This document shows positions 25,563-34,255 of a DNA stretch of 64,000 nt, piece by piece; position 1 is the stretch's first letter; the number at the start of each line of letters is the position of its first letter. A program made the position numbers and the translations under genes. This stretch comes from an uncultured Draconibacterium sp. (lineage in GTDB: Bacteria > Bacteroidota > Bacteroidia > Bacteroidales > Prolixibacteraceae). Below the pieces are notes generated by a model that saw nothing but the letters and a program-made list of their open reading frames with translations, had not been told where the DNA came from and made no database searches. The stretch lies in the NCBI RefSeq assembly GCF_913063105.1, contig NZ_CAJXYQ010000010.1, positions 82,449 to 146,448 of the forward strand, read 5' to 3'.

Positions 25563-26249
25563 TTAATTCAATTTTGTTTTAATGCGTGCGATGTACCGAT
25601 CGGCATTTGTTCCTTCTGTAGAAGTCGGATATTTTTCCTTAATCTCCTCATACAAAGCCAGTGCATTTTCCAACTCATCCATCGACTCCAGCAGGTTTGC
25701 CGCTTTCATCATATAAACCGGAGTGGTAAGTTCATTGTCGGTTACTGCATATGCCTTTTTGTATTGTTTTAATGCTTTGTCGCTTTCACCCAATTCAAGA
25801 AAAGCGTCTCCTTTAGCTCCTTCGGCTACCGGTGCAAGCAACAAATCATCAGTTTTAAAATCGTTCAAATAATCAAGTGCTGCTTCATAGTCTCCCATGT
25901 ACAGGTAAGAAATACCGGTGTAGTATTTTGCACGATTAGCTGATTTTGTTATTCCGTAATCATCAATAATATCCAAAAACCCAAGGTAATTTCCATCGCC
26001 ATTAATGGCCAGGTTAAATGAGTCCTTTGCAAAATAATTCTCGGCCATAAACATTTGCGAGATAGCCTCGTCCTCTTTTGGTTGTAAATAAAACTTATTA
26101 AAACCAAGGTACAAGGCAACAACTACAATTACACCACCAATTGCGTAACTGATGATTTTTGAGTTGTCTTCGATAAACTGTTCCGTTTTTGTTAACGCGC
26201 TTTCAAGTTCTTGTAAATTATCGGCCTGTTCTACATTCTTCTTTGCCAT
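25563..26249 (-). CDS. Membrane-anchored TPR protein
   Basis: About 228 aa with one membrane helix (ISYAIGGVIVVVALYLGF, about residues 35-52) and C-terminal tetratricopeptide repeats (YYTGISYLYMGDYEAALDYL, AKGDAFLELGESDKALKQYKKA, ANLLESMDELENALALYEEIKEKYP). Topology resembles the YfgM type. Probably a scaffold or chaperone-linked protein. ATG 26249 preferred over a TTG five codons upstream; the -7 box at 26275-26282 supports it. Confidence 0.85.
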   Translation of the reverse strand: MAKKNVEQADNLQELESALTKTEQFIEDNSKIISYAIGGVIVVVALYLGFNKFYLQPKEDEAISQMFMAENYFAKDSFNLAINGDGNYLGFLDIIDDYGITKSANRAKYYTGISYLYMGDYEAALDYLNDFKTDDLLLAPVAEGAKGDAFLELGESDKALKQYKKAYAVTDNELTTPVYMMKAANLLESMDELENALALYEEIKEKYPTSTEGTNADRYIARIKTKLN

Positions 26250-26274
26250 TTCTGTCTTTTTCAAAATTGTGCCG

Positions 26275-26282
26275 CAAAAATA
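26275..26282 (-). promoter_or_regulatory. -7 box for the TPR gene
   Basis: Reverse-strand TATTTTTG, 26 nt before ATG 26249. Confidence 0.4.
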
Positions 26283-26396
26283 GCTTTTTTTTCAAAACTG
26301 CTTCTGCAATGCCACTATTATTTTGCAGAATAATCAACATAAACCTGTTATTAACTGCTTTTTGTCAACATTTCGGAAATGTGCAGGCATTTTATT

Positions 26397-26404
26397 TAGT
26401 TTTG
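26397..26404 (+). promoter_or_regulatory. -7 box for recF
   Basis: TAGTTTTG, 27 nt before ATG 26431. It also rules out the long N-terminal extension from 26323. Confidence 0.45.
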
Positions 26405-26430
26405 TGGCAACGAATGTAAATACATTGCTA

Positions 26431-27537
26431 ATGTATATTGAAGAGATTTTAATTGTAAATTTTAAAAATATCCTGGAAGTAAAAGCTGTTTTTTCTCCTA
26501 AACTGAACTGTTTTATCGGAAAAAACGGGGCTGGCAAAACAAATATGCTCGATGCAATCTATTACCTGTCGTTTTGCAAAAGTTTTTTTAATGCAACCGA
26601 CCAGTTAAATATTAATCACGAAGAGAGCTTTTTTATGCTAAACGGAAGTTATGCGCGGAAAAGTTCGAAGGAGATTATAAATTGTGGTTTGCAAAAAGGA
26701 CAGAAAAAACAGTTTAAACGAAATACCAAGGTTTATAAGAAATTACAGGAACATATTGGCTTGTTACCCCTGGTAATGATTACACCATCGGATGTGAACC
26801 TGATTTTAGGGGGAAGCGACGAACGTCGAAAATTTATGGATGGGGTTATTTCGCAATACAACCAGGCCTATCTTGATGATCTTTTAAAATACAACAGGGC
26901 ATTGGTTCAACGCAATAATTTGTTAAAGCAATTTGTAGCTGAGCGGTATTTCGACGAAGATTTGCTGGGTATTTGGGATGATCAATTGATCGAATACGGA
27001 TGCCGTATTCATGATGAACGGAAAAAATTTGTGGAGAAGTTAATCCCGGTTTTTCAGCGCTACTATAATTATATTTCGCAAGGTAATGAGGTCGTAGAAC
27101 TAGTCCATCAGTCGGACCTTTACGATGCTGATTTTAAAACGATGCTAAAGGCGGCTTTGCCAAAAGACCGGATTGTACAGCATACCACCGTAGGAATTCA
27201 TAAAGATGATTTACAGTTAAAAATTGGTGAGTATCTTATAAAAAAGCTCGGGTCGCAGGGGCAAAAGAAAACTTATCTTGTGGCGCTAAAACTGGCCCAG
27301 TTCGATTTTATAAAGGAAATTTCGGGGCAAAAACCGATTTTATTACTGGATGATATTTTCGACAAGCTGGATCACCACCGGGTAGAGCAAATAGTTACTG
27401 CTGTAGCAGGCGAACAGTTCGGTCAGATTTTTATTACCGACACCAATCGCGAGCATTTGGATACCATTATAAAAAAAATGGATGCCGATTATCGGATATT
27501 TAATGTTGAATCAGGAAAAGTAGAATTGGCAAAATGA
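26431..27537 (+). CDS. recF: DNA replication and repair protein RecF
   Basis: 368 aa, normal RecF length, with Walker A FIGKNGAGKTNMLDAIYYLSF at residues 29-48, the RRKFMDGVISQYN signature (about 130), the HTTVGIHKDDLQLKIGE segment (about 255), a signature-like KKLGSQGQKKTYLVALKLAQF and Walker B KPILLLDDIFDKLD near the C-terminus. RecF loads RecA at gaps together with RecOR. The start is ATG 26431, giving MYIEEILIVNFKN. Its TGA overlaps the next gene's ATG. Confidence 0.96.
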   Translation: MYIEEILIVNFKNILEVKAVFSPKLNCFIGKNGAGKTNMLDAIYYLSFCKSFFNATDQLNINHEESFFMLNGSYARKSSKEIINCGLQKGQKKQFKRNTKVYKKLQEHIGLLPLVMITPSDVNLILGGSDERRKFMDGVISQYNQAYLDDLLKYNRALVQRNNLLKQFVAERYFDEDLLGIWDDQLIEYGCRIHDERKKFVEKLIPVFQRYYNYISQGNEVVELVHQSDLYDADFKTMLKAALPKDRIVQHTTVGIHKDDLQLKIGEYLIKKLGSQGQKKTYLVALKLAQFDFIKEISGQKPILLLDDIFDKLDHHRVEQIVTAVAGEQFGQIFITDTNREHLDTIIKKMDADYRIFNVESGKVELAK

Positions 27538-27824
27538 GAAGAAGCAATACGCAGTCGTTAAGCGAAGTGTTAAAAGAGTTTATCGAGCAAAACCGCATGG
27601 AACGAAAGCTTAAAGAGGTTGATATCGTGCAGGGATGGGAAAACTTGCTCGGAAAAACCATTGCACGCTATACCCGCAATATTTACATCAGGAACCAGGT
27701 TTTATATGTTGAAATTACATCGAGTGTAGTTAAAAATGAGTTGTTTCTGATGCGAGAAGAAATTTGCAGGCGCATTAATTCCAATGCCGGCGAAGAAATT
27801 ATAACCCGAATTGTTTTTAAATAA
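27534..27824 (+). CDS. DUF721/DciA-like protein
   Basis: 96 aa of the DUF721 (DciA) type: LKEVDIVQGWENLLGKTIARYT in the middle and NQVLYVEITSSVVKNELFLMREEI, which is the family core. DciA is the ancestral loader/operator of the replicative helicase DnaB in many bacteria; the short Bacteroidetes forms fit this by family. Coupled to recF by an ATGA overlap, consistent with a replication-linked role. Confidence 0.9.
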   Translation: MRRSNTQSLSEVLKEFIEQNRMERKLKEVDIVQGWENLLGKTIARYTRNIYIRNQVLYVEITSSVVKNELFLMREEICRRINSNAGEEIITRIVFK

Positions 27825-27834
27825 CAGGTAAGCA

Positions 27835-28731
27835 ATGAATATAGACGATTTAAATGAAAATTTTGGAGTAGAAGGAGAAGTGTGTTTTATGGAGTTGGAG
27901 GGCGACCTTCCATTTATTACCGTAACCAATAAATACGCTGAAGCGGATATTTGTTTATATGGTGCACAGATAACTGGTTTCAGACCGGCAGGTACCACTG
28001 ATGTTTTATGGATGAGCCCTTACAGTGTTTTTGAAGTGGGTAAAGCCATACGCGGCGGAATTCCCGTTTGTTTTCCATGGTTTGGTCCGCACGCCGAAAA
28101 TGCAGATTTTCCGCAACACGGATTTGCACGTACATCGATGTGGCAGGTGCTGGAAGTAAAAACTCTTGAAAAAGGAGAAACTTCTGTTGCTTTACAGCTA
28201 AACAATTCGGCTCAAACCCAAAAATTCTGGCCACACGAATTTGCGGCTAAAATGATATTTATAATTGGCAAATCATTGTCGGTAACGCTTGAAGTTAGCA
28301 ATACTTCCACTCATGAATTTTCGTACACTGCTGCCTTGCACAGCTATTTTAACCTTTCAGGTGTTGAAAACATCAGCATCGAGGGGCTGGAAAATACATC
28401 CTACGAAAACCAGCTGGATGGTAAACGTTACACACAGGGCGAAAAATTATTGGGAATTTCGGAAGCTATTACCAGGCATTATTTTAATACAACTGCTGAT
28501 TGTGTAATTACCGACCCTTATTTTAATAGAAACATACGTATTGGAAAAGAAGGCAGTAAGTGTTCAACCGTTTGGAACCCATGGGCAGCAACCTGCAAAC
28601 AGATGAGTGATATGCCAAATAATGCCTACGAAACATTTGTTTGCCTTGAAACGGTAAATAATATCAACGACAAAATTGTACTGGCGCCGGGACAATCGCA
28701 TGGCACAACAGCAATTATCAGCATAGAGTAA
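27835..28731 (+). CDS. D-hexose-6-phosphate mutarotase-like (aldose 1-epimerase family)
   Basis: 298 aa matching the YeaD group: ADICLYGAQITGFRPAGTTDVLWMSP, then GGIPVCFPWFGPHAENADFPQHGFAR (conserved Pro-Trp-Phe-Gly-Pro and the catalytic HGFAR His), and later FVCLETVNNINDKIVLAPGQ near the end. The enzyme interconverts alpha and beta anomers of glucose-6-phosphate. It follows the DUF721 gene by about 10 nt and its stop abuts the ndk stop. Confidence 0.9.
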   Translation: MNIDDLNENFGVEGEVCFMELEGDLPFITVTNKYAEADICLYGAQITGFRPAGTTDVLWMSPYSVFEVGKAIRGGIPVCFPWFGPHAENADFPQHGFARTSMWQVLEVKTLEKGETSVALQLNNSAQTQKFWPHEFAAKMIFIIGKSLSVTLEVSNTSTHEFSYTAALHSYFNLSGVENISIEGLENTSYENQLDGKRYTQGEKLLGISEAITRHYFNTTADCVITDPYFNRNIRIGKEGSKCSTVWNPWAATCKQMSDMPNNAYETFVCLETVNNINDKIVLAPGQSHGTTAIISIE

Positions 28732-29157
28732 TTAGTCGTAAAAACGTTCGAAAGTCGAAAAGAAAAAATCGGCCTCGCGCTTTGCATTTTCATCACTGTC
28801 GGCACCATGAACCGCATTTTGAGTAACACTGCAGGCAAACATTTTGCGTACGGTTCCTTCAGCCGCATTATCGGGATTAGTGGCACCAATCAGTTCGCGG
28901 TAATCAGCAATTGCATTTTCTTTTTCAAGAATGGCGGCAACAATAGGCCCCGAGCTCATAAATTTTACCAGTTCATCGTAAAAAGGTTTTCCCTGGTGAA
29001 CTTCGTAAAACGAAGCTGCCTGCGTGCCCGACATGCGTGTAAGCTTCATCGCCCGAATTACAAAACCGGCTTCATTTATCATTTTCAGAATTGCGCCAAC
29101 ATAATTTTTTTTAACCGCACCGGGTTTAATCATGGTAAAAGTTACGTTTCCAGCCAT
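28732..29157 (-). CDS. ndk: Nucleoside diphosphate kinase
   Basis: 141 aa of normal size. It starts GNVTFTMIKPGAVKKNYVGAIL and has RELIGATNPDNAAEGTVRKMF and the active-site His in NAVHGADS (usually NxxHGSDS, a conservative change). NDK equalises NTP pools using a phospho-His intermediate. It converges on the mutarotase gene with no spacer. Confidence 0.97.
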   Translation of the reverse strand: MAGNVTFTMIKPGAVKKNYVGAILKMINEAGFVIRAMKLTRMSGTQAASFYEVHQGKPFYDELVKFMSSGPIVAAILEKENAIADYRELIGATNPDNAAEGTVRKMFACSVTQNAVHGADSDENAKREADFFFSTFERFYD

Positions 29158-29275
29158 CTTTTAATTTTTAAATGTTCGTATTCCAATTCTTACAACAACA
29201 GCAAATCGCTTTTGCTCACTTTTTTAATAAAATACTTGTCTTCTACAATATTAACAAAAATTGGGTTACATACGT

Positions 29276-29305
29276 TTTCGGGCGAAGCTAGATTTTTTAT
29301 CTTTG
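29276..29305 (+). promoter_or_regulatory. Promoter of the nrnA operon
   Basis: TATCTTTG at 29298-29305, with TTTC at 29276-29279 at 18-bp spacing, 22 nt before the TTG start at 29328. Confidence 0.5.
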
Positions 29306-29327
29306 CCAATTCTAATTTTTTGATATT

Positions 29328-30359
29328 TTGAAAAATACTGAAATAGAGATTATTACGTCAATAAGTACATTGCTTAAAGCAAAGGCTTTAAAGATTGCAA
29401 TTGTGCCACACGAAAATCCTGACGGTGATGCCATAGGCTCGGCTCTGGGCCTGGGACAGGTACTTAAAAACTACGGGCACGAAGTAAAGGTTTTGTCGCC
29501 AAATAGTTATCCTGATTTTTTAAAATGGTTTTCGGCTGAAGTGCCCGTGCTGATGTATAACGAGGATAAGAAAACAGCTAAAAACTGGTTGAAAGTGGCA
29601 GATGTAATGATTTGCGTTGATTTTAATGATGCCAGTCGGGCAGGAATATTGGAAAAGAAAATTCTGGAGTTCCCGAATAAAAAAGTGATGATCGATCATC
29701 ATCCGTACCCCAAAGAATTTTGCGATTTTAGGATTTCGGAAACTTCGTATAGCTCAACTGCTGAACTGGTTTATGATGTTTTATGCAAAGCTGGTTTTCA
29801 ATCGTACTTTTCGCAAAGCGCAGCAGAAGCATTGTATACCGGCATATTAACCGATACCGGAGGCTTTAGCCACAATATTTCAAAAAATACATTCAGGGTG
29901 GTGGCAGAGCTCTTAAATTACGATATCGAAACCGATAAAATTCAATCAGCTGTGTTTCATAACTTTTCGGCCGACCGAATGAAGCTGCTAGGTTTCTGTT
30001 TGAACGAAAAAATGCAGGTGTTCCCGGAATACAGAGCTGCGGTGATAAGCATTAGTAAAAAGGAACTGGAACATTTTAATTTTCAGCCCGGCGATACCGA
30101 GGGCTTTGTAAATTACCCTTTATCTATAAAAAATATAGTGTTTAGTGCGTTGTTTATTGAAAAAGACGACTTTGTAAAAGCTTCATTCCGCTCTAAAGGT
30201 GATTTTCCGGCCAATGCTTTTTCCGCTGAAAACTTTAACGGAGGCGGGCATCTTAATGCCGCAGGAGGGGAGTCGGAATTGAGTTTTGAGGATACATTAA
30301 CAAAGTTCGCGCAACTTTTACCCCGGTATGCGCATCAATTGTTGAAGACAACAATTTAA
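29328..30359 (+). CDS. nrnA: DHH/DHHA1 phosphoesterase, NrnA-type nanoRNase/pAp phosphatase
   Basis: 343 aa with DHH motifs: IVPHENPDGDAIGSALGLG (about residue 27), VCVDFND-type Asp site, then MIDHHPYP (about 122) and SYSSTAELVYDVL, TGILTDTGGFSHN (about 172) and the C-terminal DHHA1 glycine-rich FNGGGHLNAAGG. NrnA degrades 2-5 nt oligoRNA and dephosphorylates pAp. The start is TTG 29328; no ATG is usable before it. It heads an apparent operon with two FKBP lipoproteins and the Nudix gene. Confidence 0.92.
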   Translation: MKNTEIEIITSISTLLKAKALKIAIVPHENPDGDAIGSALGLGQVLKNYGHEVKVLSPNSYPDFLKWFSAEVPVLMYNEDKKTAKNWLKVADVMICVDFNDASRAGILEKKILEFPNKKVMIDHHPYPKEFCDFRISETSYSSTAELVYDVLCKAGFQSYFSQSAAEALYTGILTDTGGFSHNISKNTFRVVAELLNYDIETDKIQSAVFHNFSADRMKLLGFCLNEKMQVFPEYRAAVISISKKELEHFNFQPGDTEGFVNYPLSIKNIVFSALFIEKDDFVKASFRSKGDFPANAFSAENFNGGGHLNAAGGESELSFEDTLTKFAQLLPRYAHQLLKTTI

Positions 30360-30361
30360 AA

Positions 30362-30889
30362 ATGGTAAAAATGAATTTGAAATTAATTACAAGATTTTTA
30401 TTGGCGAGTATTATCGGTTTAGCTTTATGGGCATGTGTTGACGAAAGCGAAGATTATGTGCCGCCGACAAAAGCTGAAGAAGCAGCTCTTTTGAGCGAGT
30501 ATTTAGATACCCTGCAAAACAGAGGGCTTGATATTGATACGACCTCCATGGGGGTGTATTATATAATTGATTCAGTAGGTAATGGTAATTACGCATACGC
30601 AGGCGATACCTGTGTAGTAAAATATACCGGCTTTTTTCTTACGGGAGATGTTTTTGATACTTCAGGAAGCAACACCTTCCAATTTGTATTGGAAGGTGAC
30701 AACCTTATTGAAGGTTGGACTGATGGCATGAAAGTAATTGATGAAGGAGGAAAAGCCTACCTGATTGTGCCTTCGGAACATGCCTATGGAACAAACGGGG
30801 TAATGGATTACTACGGAAACTATTCAATTCCGCCAAATACTTCGCTTGTTTTTTACATCGAGATGGTGGAAATCAAACCACTTGATTAA
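30362..30889 (+). CDS. FKBP-type peptidyl-prolyl isomerase lipoprotein
   Basis: 175 aa with a lipoprotein signal (FLLASIIGLALWAC, Cys about 24), an acidic linker, and an FKBP domain (GDTCVVKYTGFFLTGDVFDTS, EGWTDGMKVIDEGGKAYLIVPSEHAYG, then SLVFYIEMVEI). It follows the nrnA gene by 2 nt. FKBPs of this kind act on prolyl bonds of exported proteins; in gliding Bacteroidetes a related lipoprotein is GldI, but I do not claim that identity. Confidence 0.88.
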   Translation: MVKMNLKLITRFLLASIIGLALWACVDESEDYVPPTKAEEAALLSEYLDTLQNRGLDIDTTSMGVYYIIDSVGNGNYAYAGDTCVVKYTGFFLTGDVFDTSGSNTFQFVLEGDNLIEGWTDGMKVIDEGGKAYLIVPSEHAYGTNGVMDYYGNYSIPPNTSLVFYIEMVEIKPLD

Positions 30890-30947
30890 ATTTGCAGGAT
30901 ATAGTAGAAAGACAAACTGTTTGTAATAGAAAATAATTAAAGGTCAG

Positions 30948-31484
30948 ATGAAGAAAACACTGTCATGGATTTTGTTATTGTTGGGTGCTGTAGGATATTT
31001 AGCCTGCGATGATGGAATAGATTACGAAAAAATGAGGCAGGAAGAATTAGCCCTGCTGGAAGAATACATTAACGAAGTTCATCCGGATGGCGAGCCAACA
31101 GCATCCGGGCTTTATTATTTTAACGAGAGCGGAACCGGCGAAGGAGACACGATAAAAACCGGCGACCGGGTACAGTTGTATTATGCAACCTGGTCGTTAA
31201 TTGATGGCCCCGACAGCATTTTGGTTGACGAAACAAATGGTTATTTAGATGGCCACAGGTACGAACCTTATGAAGTAATTGTGGGGGCAGGACAGTCGAT
31301 TACAGGACTGGAAGAGGCCTTGTTATACATGCAGAAAGGAACAAGATCGCACCTGGTTATTAATTCTGAGTTAGCCTATGGTCAGCAAGGTTCCGGAACT
31401 CTTATCGGAGCTTTTCAAACCATTTTAATGGAAGTGGAAATTTACAAGGTTATTCCATTTGAATTTAACGAAGACGAAGAGTAA
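30948..31484 (+). CDS. FKBP-type peptidyl-prolyl isomerase lipoprotein (second copy)
   Basis: 178 aa with a lipoprotein signal (LLLLGAVGYLAC, Cys about 20) and a more divergent FKBP core (GDRVQLYYATWSLIDGPDS, TGLEEALLYMQKGTRSHLVINSELAYG, ILMEVEIYKVIP). Paralogue of the preceding gene; both share the pattern RqEEaALLxEYldxl after the lipobox, so they arose by duplication. The active-site aromatic set is less complete here, so isomerase activity is less certain. Confidence 0.85.
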   Translation: MKKTLSWILLLLGAVGYLACDDGIDYEKMRQEELALLEEYINEVHPDGEPTASGLYYFNESGTGEGDTIKTGDRVQLYYATWSLIDGPDSILVDETNGYLDGHRYEPYEVIVGAGQSITGLEEALLYMQKGTRSHLVINSELAYGQQGSGTLIGAFQTILMEVEIYKVIPFEFNEDEE

Positions 31485-31505
31485 TAGTCTTGTTTACAGT
31501 TTTTT

Positions 31506-32591
31506 ATGAACAGAGCCCAGCTGTTAAAAAAATTACTTCCCGGTTTTATTCCTCTTTTTGTTTTTATCGCTGCCGATGAAATTTGGGGGACTAAAATCGG
31601 GTTGTTAGTTGCCATAGGTGTTGGAATTGCCGAAATGTTGTGGATTGCTGTTAAAGAAAAGCGATTCGAGAAATTTGTTCTTTTTGATACTTTACTGCTG
31701 CTCGTGCTTGGTGGGGTTTCCATTTTACTCGAAAATGATATCTTTTTTAAGCTAAAACCCGGATTAATTGAACTGATTCTGGTGGCGATTTTAGCCATAT
31801 CGGCATTTTCAAAAATAAATGTTATTGGATTAATGGGGCAGCGTTATATAAAAGATGTAACGTTTGATGATGCTCAAATACAGCAAATGCGCCACAGCAT
31901 AAAAGTGCTGTTTTTTATTTTTTTGGGGCATACTATTCTGGTTTTTTATTCGGCTTTTTATATGAGTAAAGAAGCCTGGGCCTTCATTAGTGGTGGCTTG
32001 TTTTACATTATTTTTGGTGTGTACTTTTTATATGAATTTGTTCGTCAGCGTATGAAGCAGAAAAAAATGCAGCAATCACTCGAAAATGAGGAATGGGTGC
32101 CATTGGTTGACGAGAACGGAAAGGTGACAGGGCAGGCCCCACGCAGCAATGTGCACGATGGCAGCAAACTTTTACATCCGGTGGTGCACTTGCATGTGTT
32201 GAATAAGAATGGAGCCATTTTACTGCAAAAACGTCCGCAACACAAACTCATTCAGCCCGGGAAATGGGATACAGCAGTTGGAGGGCACATTACAGCAGGA
32301 GAGACCATCGAACAGGCCCTGAAAAAGGAAGCTTTTGAAGAAATTGGCTTAAAATATTTTTCAGCCAAATTGCAAAAGGTGTACAAATGGGAATCTGAGG
32401 TGGAGTCGGAACTTATTTATCTTTTTACCACGTACAATACAAAAGGTATCGGAATTCAGTCGGATGAAGTGGATGAGTTAAAATTCTGGACGAAAAACCA
32501 GGTGGCGAAAAACATTGGAGAAGATGTTTTTACCCCTAATTTTGAACACGAATTTAAGTTGTTGAAGGAAATGGGTATTCTACTTCCGTAA
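31506..32591 (+). CDS. Fusion of a YciB-like membrane domain and a Nudix hydrolase domain
   Basis: 361 aa. Residues 1-185 hold about five membrane helices starting LLPGFIPLFVFIAADEIWGTKIGLL, reminiscent of intracellular septation protein A (YciB). Residues about 195-361 form a Nudix domain of the isopentenyl-diphosphate-isomerase-like kind (VPLVDENGKVTGQAPRSNVH, HLHVLNKNGAILLQKRP). The Nudix box spans 260-282, beginning GHITAGE and ending EEIGL, with Lys274 where the consensus has Arg. Membrane tethering of a Nudix enzyme is unusual. Substrate unknown. Confidence 0.88.
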   Translation: MNRAQLLKKLLPGFIPLFVFIAADEIWGTKIGLLVAIGVGIAEMLWIAVKEKRFEKFVLFDTLLLLVLGGVSILLENDIFFKLKPGLIELILVAILAISAFSKINVIGLMGQRYIKDVTFDDAQIQQMRHSIKVLFFIFLGHTILVFYSAFYMSKEAWAFISGGLFYIIFGVYFLYEFVRQRMKQKKMQQSLENEEWVPLVDENGKVTGQAPRSNVHDGSKLLHPVVHLHVLNKNGAILLQKRPQHKLIQPGKWDTAVGGHITAGETIEQALKKEAFEEIGLKYFSAKLQKVYKWESEVESELIYLFTTYNTKGIGIQSDEVDELKFWTKNQVAKNIGEDVFTPNFEHEFKLLKEMGILLP

Positions 32592-32630
32592 TGGCAATTG
32601 AGCGATAAGCTTTTTATCTTAAGTAATTGA

Positions 32631-33332
32631 TTATCCCAACAAAAAAATTACCGGTTGTTTATGCAAATCGGGCACTCCGCCTTTTTTCCATTCCTGAATA
32701 GTTTTGGTTTGAATAAATTCTTTTTCGCCGGTAATATTAGCTGCGATGCACAACAGGGTTGATTGCGAGCAACCTTTTAAAACATCGGCAACCAGCTGGT
32801 TATTTCGATAAGGCGTTTCGATAAAAATTTGTGTTTGCTGCGTATTTTTTATGGTTTTTTCCAGGTTTTGTAATTCACGTATGCGTTCTTGTGGTTTTAC
32901 AGGTAAATAACCTTTAAACGCAAAATTCTGTCCATTCATTCCCGAAGCCATTAGTGCCAGTAAAATAGATGAAGGGCCCACAATAGGAACTACTTTTATG
33001 CCCCGTTTATGTGCCATTTTTACTATTTCGGCGCCCGGGTCGGCAACACCGGGGCAACCTGCTTCCGAAATTACAGCAACATCATTTCCATCAACCACAG
33101 GTTTTAAAAACTTTGGTAAATCGGCGGCATTGGTTCTTTTATTAATCTCAAAAAAGGTACATGCGTCAATATCAATTTCGCGGTTAACCTGTTTCATAAA
33201 CCGGCGTGCTGTTCGAATATTTTCAACAATAAAATATTTTGTATTTGTTAGAATTGAGCCAACCTGTGCAGGTAAAACAGCCTGCCAGTCGCCTTCAGCC
33301 AATACATTCGGAACCAAATAAAGTGTTGCCAT
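32631..33332 (-). CDS. Tetrapyrrole-methylase-fold SAM-dependent methyltransferase (RsmI-like)
   Basis: About 233 aa with the RsmI-type core: EAGCPGVADPGAEIVKMAHKRG (about residue 90), VPIVGPSSILLALMASGMNGQNFAFKGYLP (about 115-145), and FIETPYRNNQLVADVL (about 170). The N-terminus is shorter and lacks the usual GTLYLVxTPIGN block. RsmI methylates C1402 of 16S rRNA; this shorter Bacteroidetes form may have the same or another target. ATG 33332 chosen over TTG 33353. It shares a compact divergent promoter with the PhnP-like gene. Confidence 0.85.
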   Translation of the reverse strand: MATLYLVPNVLAEGDWQAVLPAQVGSILTNTKYFIVENIRTARRFMKQVNREIDIDACTFFEINKRTNAADLPKFLKPVVDGNDVAVISEAGCPGVADPGAEIVKMAHKRGIKVVPIVGPSSILLALMASGMNGQNFAFKGYLPVKPQERIRELQNLEKTIKNTQQTQIFIETPYRNNQLVADVLKGCSQSTLLCIAANITGEKEFIQTKTIQEWKKGGVPDLHKQPVIFLLG

Positions 33333-33350
33333 TTCGTAAAATGATTTTTG

Positions 33351-33397
33351 CAAAAGTAGTTATAATAGTTGTTTCACCATTGCTTTTGTTAATTTTG
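33351..33397. promoter_or_regulatory. Compact divergent promoter pair
   Basis: Reverse: TACTTTTG (33358-33351), 18 nt before ATG 33332. Forward: TTG 33369-33371, 18-bp spacer, TAATTTTG 33390-33397, only 6 nt before ATG 33404, so the forward mRNA would be almost leaderless. The whole interval is 71 nt. Confidence 0.6.
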
Positions 33398-33403
33398 CGG
33401 CAA

Positions 33404-34186
33404 ATGGCAAATCCTTCAATAAAAATTAAAGCAACACTACTCGGAACCGGAACCTCTCAGGGGGTGCCTGTGGTTGCCTGTAACTGCGACGTTTGTGCTT
33501 CAGAAGACCCGAAGGACAAGCGACTTCGTTCGTCGCTTTTGCTTACCATAAACCAGCAAAATTTTGTTATTGATGCCGGCCCGGATTTTAGGCAACAAAT
33601 GTTACGCGAACAGGTGGAGTCCTTACGTGCCATTTTGCTAACCCACGAACATGTCGACCATATCTTTGGACTCGACGACATTCGCTCGTACAATTGGATA
33701 CAGAAAAATCCGATGGAAATTTATGCTGAGGAGCGGGTGCAAAAAGCCATTAAACGCATTTTTAATTATGTGTTTGCCAGTTTTAAATATCCGGGCATAC
33801 CGAAGATGCATCTCAAGTCAGTAGATGGCCGCTTGTTCGCTATTGATGGCATTGAGTTTATGCCCATTAGATGCTGGCACCATAAATTGCCTGTGTATGG
33901 TTATCGGGTGGGGGATTTAACCTACATTACCGATACTAATTTTATTGAAGAAAGCGAACTTCAAAAAATTGCCGGAACAAGAGTACTGATTATAAATTGC
34001 CTGCGAAAGGAAAAGCACCTTTCGCATTTTAACCTTGATGAAGTTTTGGCAATTGTTAATCGGGTAAATCCAGATCAAACGTATCTAACGCACATTAGCC
34101 ACGCTTTTGGAAAGTATGAAACCGTACAGGCTGAATTACCCGATAATGTTTTTCTTGCCTACGATGGATTAGAGCTGGAGCTGTAA
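33404..34186 (+). CDS. PhnP-like MBL-fold hydrolase
   Basis: About 260 aa with the PhnP pattern: KATLLGTGTSQGVPVVACNC at the start (a GTGTSxGxP turn with Cys residues), CDVCASEDPKDKRLRSS, the metal motif LTHEHVDHIFGLDDIR, and later metal residues in CWHHKLPVYGYRVGD, YITDTN and YLTHISHAFGKY. PhnP is a cyclic phosphodiesterase. In Bacteroidetes such genes are widespread without phn genes, so another phosphodiester substrate is likely. The start is ATG 33404, not the longer frame inside the divergent gene. Confidence 0.88.
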   Translation: MANPSIKIKATLLGTGTSQGVPVVACNCDVCASEDPKDKRLRSSLLLTINQQNFVIDAGPDFRQQMLREQVESLRAILLTHEHVDHIFGLDDIRSYNWIQKNPMEIYAEERVQKAIKRIFNYVFASFKYPGIPKMHLKSVDGRLFAIDGIEFMPIRCWHHKLPVYGYRVGDLTYITDTNFIEESELQKIAGTRVLIINCLRKEKHLSHFNLDEVLAIVNRVNPDQTYLTHISHAFGKYETVQAELPDNVFLAYDGLELEL

Positions 34187-34255
34187 TCAGCACTCTGCCA
34201 TTGCATCATAAATTTTAAAACAGTTTGCAAGAAAAGTACAGGTGTTTGCTGTGCT

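Noticed and set aside
26323..26430. Extended N-terminus of RecF
   Set aside because: It contains the -7 box, and RecF proteins begin at MYIEEILIVNF.
33239..33403. N-terminal extension of the PhnP-like protein with a hydrophobic helix
   Set aside because: The extension overlaps the divergent methyltransferase gene and its promoter; family members start at the MANPSIKIKATLLGTG position.
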